This document shows, piece by piece, positions 62,159 through 64,000 of a stretch of DNA of 64,000 bases (positions are counted from its first letter, which is position 1; every line of letters starts with the position of its first letter). Made by a program: the position numbers and the translations under genes. Location of the stretch: positions 1,736,001-1,800,000 of the forward strand of contig NZ_CP017562.2 in NCBI RefSeq assembly GCF_001865575.2, given 5' to 3'. This DNA comes from Paraburkholderia sprentiae WSM5005 (GTDB lineage: Bacteria; Pseudomonadota; Gammaproteobacteria; Burkholderiales; Burkholderiaceae). The notes beneath the pieces are model-generated. The model worked only from the letters and a program-made list of their open reading frames with translations, did not search any database and had not been told where the DNA came from.

Positions 62159-63085
62159 ATGAAAATGATCCGGCTGGATGACATTGAGATCTTCGTGCAC
62201 ACGGTGGACGCCGGCAGCTTCTCGGAGGCGGCACGCCAGCTCAACATCGCACCCGGACATGCGAGCGCTTCGGTGCAGAGGCTCGAAAAGGCGCTGGACG
62301 CCCGCCTGTTCACGCGTTCGACGCGCAGCATGCAGCTGTCGGAGGCCGGGGAGCGCTATCTGCCTCACGCGCGAATCATGGTTGGCGCGCGCGAGCAAGG
62401 CGAACAGGCGTTAGCGAACGGCCGCGGCGCATTGTCCGGTCCTCTGCGGTTGTCCGCTCCGTCTGACTTTGGACGCAACCTGCTGTTGCCGTGGCTGGAT
62501 GAATTTCAGCACCGGCACCCGGGTTTGTCGCTGCACCTGAAAATGAGCGACCGTGCGGCGGACCTCATCCGGCAGCCGCTGGATGCCGTGGTGCGCTATG
62601 GGGCGCTGCCTGATTCGTCTCTACTGGCGATGAAGCTGGTCGACAACAACCGACGCGCGTTGTGCGCCGCACCGGCGTACGTCGAACGGCATGGCGCACC
62701 GGCTAAAGTTGACGACCTGCGGCGGCACAACTGTCTTCGGTATGTCTGGAGCGAGCAGATCCATGAACGCTGGCGCTTTACCCCGCCTGGCGGCGAACGC
62801 ACCGTGGCAGTGACGGGCAATCGCATCAGCGACGATGCGGATGCGGTTCGTCGCTGGGCGATAGCCGGAGAAGGCCTCGTCTATAAGTCGCGACTGGACC
62901 TCATCGACGATTTGAAGGCACGGCGACTGGTGGAGTTATTTCCGCCGGAGTATTGCGAGCCTTCGCCGCTGCACTTGATTTGTGCTCACCGTGCGCAACT
63001 GACCCCGGCGATCAACGCGTTGCATGCCTTCCTGCGCGAGCGCTGCTCTGCATTGCTTGCCAGCTACCGCTCGGGTGGCGCCTGA
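62159..63085 (+). CDS. LysR-family transcriptional regulator
   Basis: 308 residues; ATG at 62159, with another two codons on. N-terminal HTH (LDDIEIFVHTVDAGSFSEAARQLNIAPGHASASVQRLEKAL), DNA-binding with CrgA-type effector domain (SAPSDFGRNLLLPWLDEFQHRHPGL). The divergent oxidoreductase/GlcG unit is the likely target; the 92-bp gap would hold the shared operator. Confidence 0.87.
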   Translation: MKMIRLDDIEIFVHTVDAGSFSEAARQLNIAPGHASASVQRLEKALDARLFTRSTRSMQLSEAGERYLPHARIMVGAREQGEQALANGRGALSGPLRLSAPSDFGRNLLLPWLDEFQHRHPGLSLHLKMSDRAADLIRQPLDAVVRYGALPDSSLLAMKLVDNNRRALCAAPAYVERHGAPAKVDDLRRHNCLRYVWSEQIHERWRFTPPGGERTVAVTGNRISDDADAVRRWAIAGEGLVYKSRLDLIDDLKARRLVELFPPEYCEPSPLHLICAHRAQLTPAINALHAFLRERCSALLASYRSGGA

Positions 63086-63182
63086 CGTGGGTAACGAAGT
63101 TGCCGTTTCGTGCCGACATGCGCCGATAGACGCGGGTGTGACAAGGTAGTACCCTCGATCCATACCCTTCGAAGGATCAACA

Positions 63183-63425
63183 ATGTCGAGCAAATACGCG
63201 GTGAGTGTGTCGCTGACGGAACACCTGTGTGAGTTCGTCGCCGAGCAGGTAGCCTCCGGCAGATATCGCACCGCGAGCGAGGTAGTCCGACAAGCGCTTA
63301 GGCTTTTGGAAACGCAGTTTTCGGACCCGCAGCCGTCCAACGGGGACGTTGCCAAGTCGACCGACACAGGCAGCGGACCGGTCACCCCACATGGCGCGGC
63401 GCAACTGCGGCGGAGCGGCTCATGA
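63183..63425 (+). CDS. ParD-like ribbon-helix-helix protein without ParE
   Basis: 80 residues. The first 48 are a clean ParD/CC2985 ribbon-helix-helix: strand YAVSVSLTEHL, then EFVAEQVASGRYRTASEVVRQALRLLE. The usual C-terminal toxin-binding helix is replaced by a Ser/Thr/Gly/Pro-rich tail (about 32 residues). No ParE toxin gene follows or precedes it. Its stop overlaps the start of a CheB-type gene by 4 bp (ATGA), implying coupled translation. It may act as a DNA-binding regulator of that gene rather than an antitoxin. Confidence 0.8.
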   Translation: MSSKYAVSVSLTEHLCEFVAEQVASGRYRTASEVVRQALRLLETQFSDPQPSNGDVAKSTDTGSGPVTPHGAAQLRRSGS

Positions 63426-64000
63426 GTGCCCTGTTGAGGTTTCCCGTTGCCGGCGTCGGCGCTTCTGCGGGAGGGATAGAAGCGCTCGACGGCTTCTTTC
63501 GCGGACTGCCCGCTGACCCCGGTGTCGCCCTGATCATCGTGACGCATCTGGGCCCGGAGCGCGAAAGTCTGCTGCACGAGATCATGGCACGATACACGGC
63601 ACTGCCGGTTCATGTGGCGGCGGACGGTATGCAGGTGGAAATAAACAACGTCTACGTGCTGCCATCCGATGTCATTCTCGGCATCGAGAATGCCCATCTC
63701 CGGGTTCGCGCGCAACAGACGGGCCGGCGCGAACGCAAGCCCATTGATATCTTTTTCAGCGAACTGGCCAACGACCGGGGCGAGTTGGCGGTAGGCATCG
63801 TCCTGTCCGGTGGCGACTCCGACGGAACGCTCGGGGTCAAGGCGGTCAAGGAACATGGTGGTCTCACCATGGCGCAGATTGCCGACGGCTTCGGGCCTCA
63901 GCATCCGAGCATGCCCGAGAGCGCGATCGCCACAGGCCTCATCGACTTTGCCGTCCCTGTCGAACAGATGGGCGCGAAGCTTGCTGAGTTTGCCCGTAGC
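63422..64000 (+). CDS. CheB-type methylesterase, probably CheB-CheR fusion (3' end outside window)
   Basis: Open from ATG at 63422 to the window end (193 residues seen). The methylesterase triad is in place: S15 in VGASAGGIEAL, H42 in VTHLGPERESLL, and D134 in SGGDSDGTLG. The domain has no receiver in front, as in the large CheB-CheR-PAS sensor proteins common in Burkholderia, so a CheR and kinase part may follow (inference). Also present are IDFAVPVEQMG, the typical end of the domain. Starts within the ParD-like stop codon. Confidence 0.85.
   Translation, partial: MSALLRFPVAGVGASAGGIEALDGFFRGLPADPGVALIIVTHLGPERESLLHEIMARYTALPVHVAADGMQVEINNVYVLPSDVILGIENAHLRVRAQQTGRRERKPIDIFFSELANDRGELAVGIVLSGGDSDGTLGVKAVKEHGGLTMAQIADGFGPQHPSMPESAIATGLIDFAVPVEQMGAKLAEFARS

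Noticed and set aside
63183..63425. Toxin-antitoxin pair
   Set aside because: Only the antitoxin-like half is present; the following gene is a CheB-type methylesterase.
1..64000. CRISPR arrays, tRNA or rRNA genes, intact insertion sequences
   Set aside because: No spaced direct repeats, no cloverleaf or rRNA signature and no transposase with flanking inverted repeats was found by eye.

Overview
The window is high-GC, densely packed DNA whose gene content points to a Burkholderiaceae chromosome, most likely Paraburkholderia or a close relative. This is inferred from protein families, many two-component systems and LysR-type regulators, and a codon use strongly biased to G/C in third positions. 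There is no rRNA, tRNA, CRISPR array, intact insertion sequence or prophage. The window opens inside one gene and ends inside another.

Layout. 1-3.9 kb: the 3' part of a DedA/PAP2/LssY-type membrane protein, a phytanoyl-CoA-dioxygenase-like enzyme and an outer-membrane phospholipase A. 4.2-12 kb: a signalling island holding an acyl-ACP-reductase-like protein directly followed by a CqsS/LqsS-like hybrid kinase, then, convergent to them, an RcsC-like hybrid kinase with an RcsB-like response regulator. 12-18.6 kb: ArsR regulator with an old yellow enzyme, a GNAT, a DedA protein, a MarR-MFS pair and an MHS-type symporter. 18.7-25.2 kb: sulfotransferase-like protein, LysR, a HAD/DSD1-type pair and a GGDEF-EAL protein. 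25.4-31.5 kb: a soluble hybrid kinase, a small membrane protein, and an EF-hand-like exported protein in an operon with an OmpR/EnvZ-like pair. 31.8-36.8 kb: ArsB-like permease, cytochrome b561 with two YceI proteins, and DNA polymerase IV. 36.8-45.1 kb: one five-gene unit encoding an RND pump, adaptor, outer-membrane factor, response regulator and sensor kinase. 45.5-53 kb: VOC protein, LysR, LysE exporter, a glutamine synthetase, a decayed stretch with a UbiA-prenyltransferase remnant, a SulP transporter and a 32-residue membrane peptide. 53.1-60.1 kb: a beta-glucoside uptake and hydrolysis operon with its own LacI regulator and a perfect operator palindrome. 60.6-64 kb: an oxidoreductase/GlcG pair with a divergent LysR, then a ParD-like protein overlapping a CheB-type (probably CheB-CheR fusion) gene.

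Most interesting: the 4.2-8.1 kb pair. A protein of the acyl-ACP reductase family (Rossmann motif and conserved Cys-Phe-Ala-Glu) lies 16 bp upstream of a kinase whose membrane sensor domain resembles Vibrio CqsS, at a place where an alpha-hydroxyketone synthase (CqsA/LqsA) might be expected. No CqsA-like gene is in the window. This could be a synthase-receptor pair for a different small lipid-derived signal. Other points of interest are a degenerate PAP2 domain, a ParD protein without ParE coupled to a chemotaxis-type signalling gene, an EF-hand protein in a two-component operon, an unannotated 32-residue peptide behind a palindrome, and the UbiA remnant.
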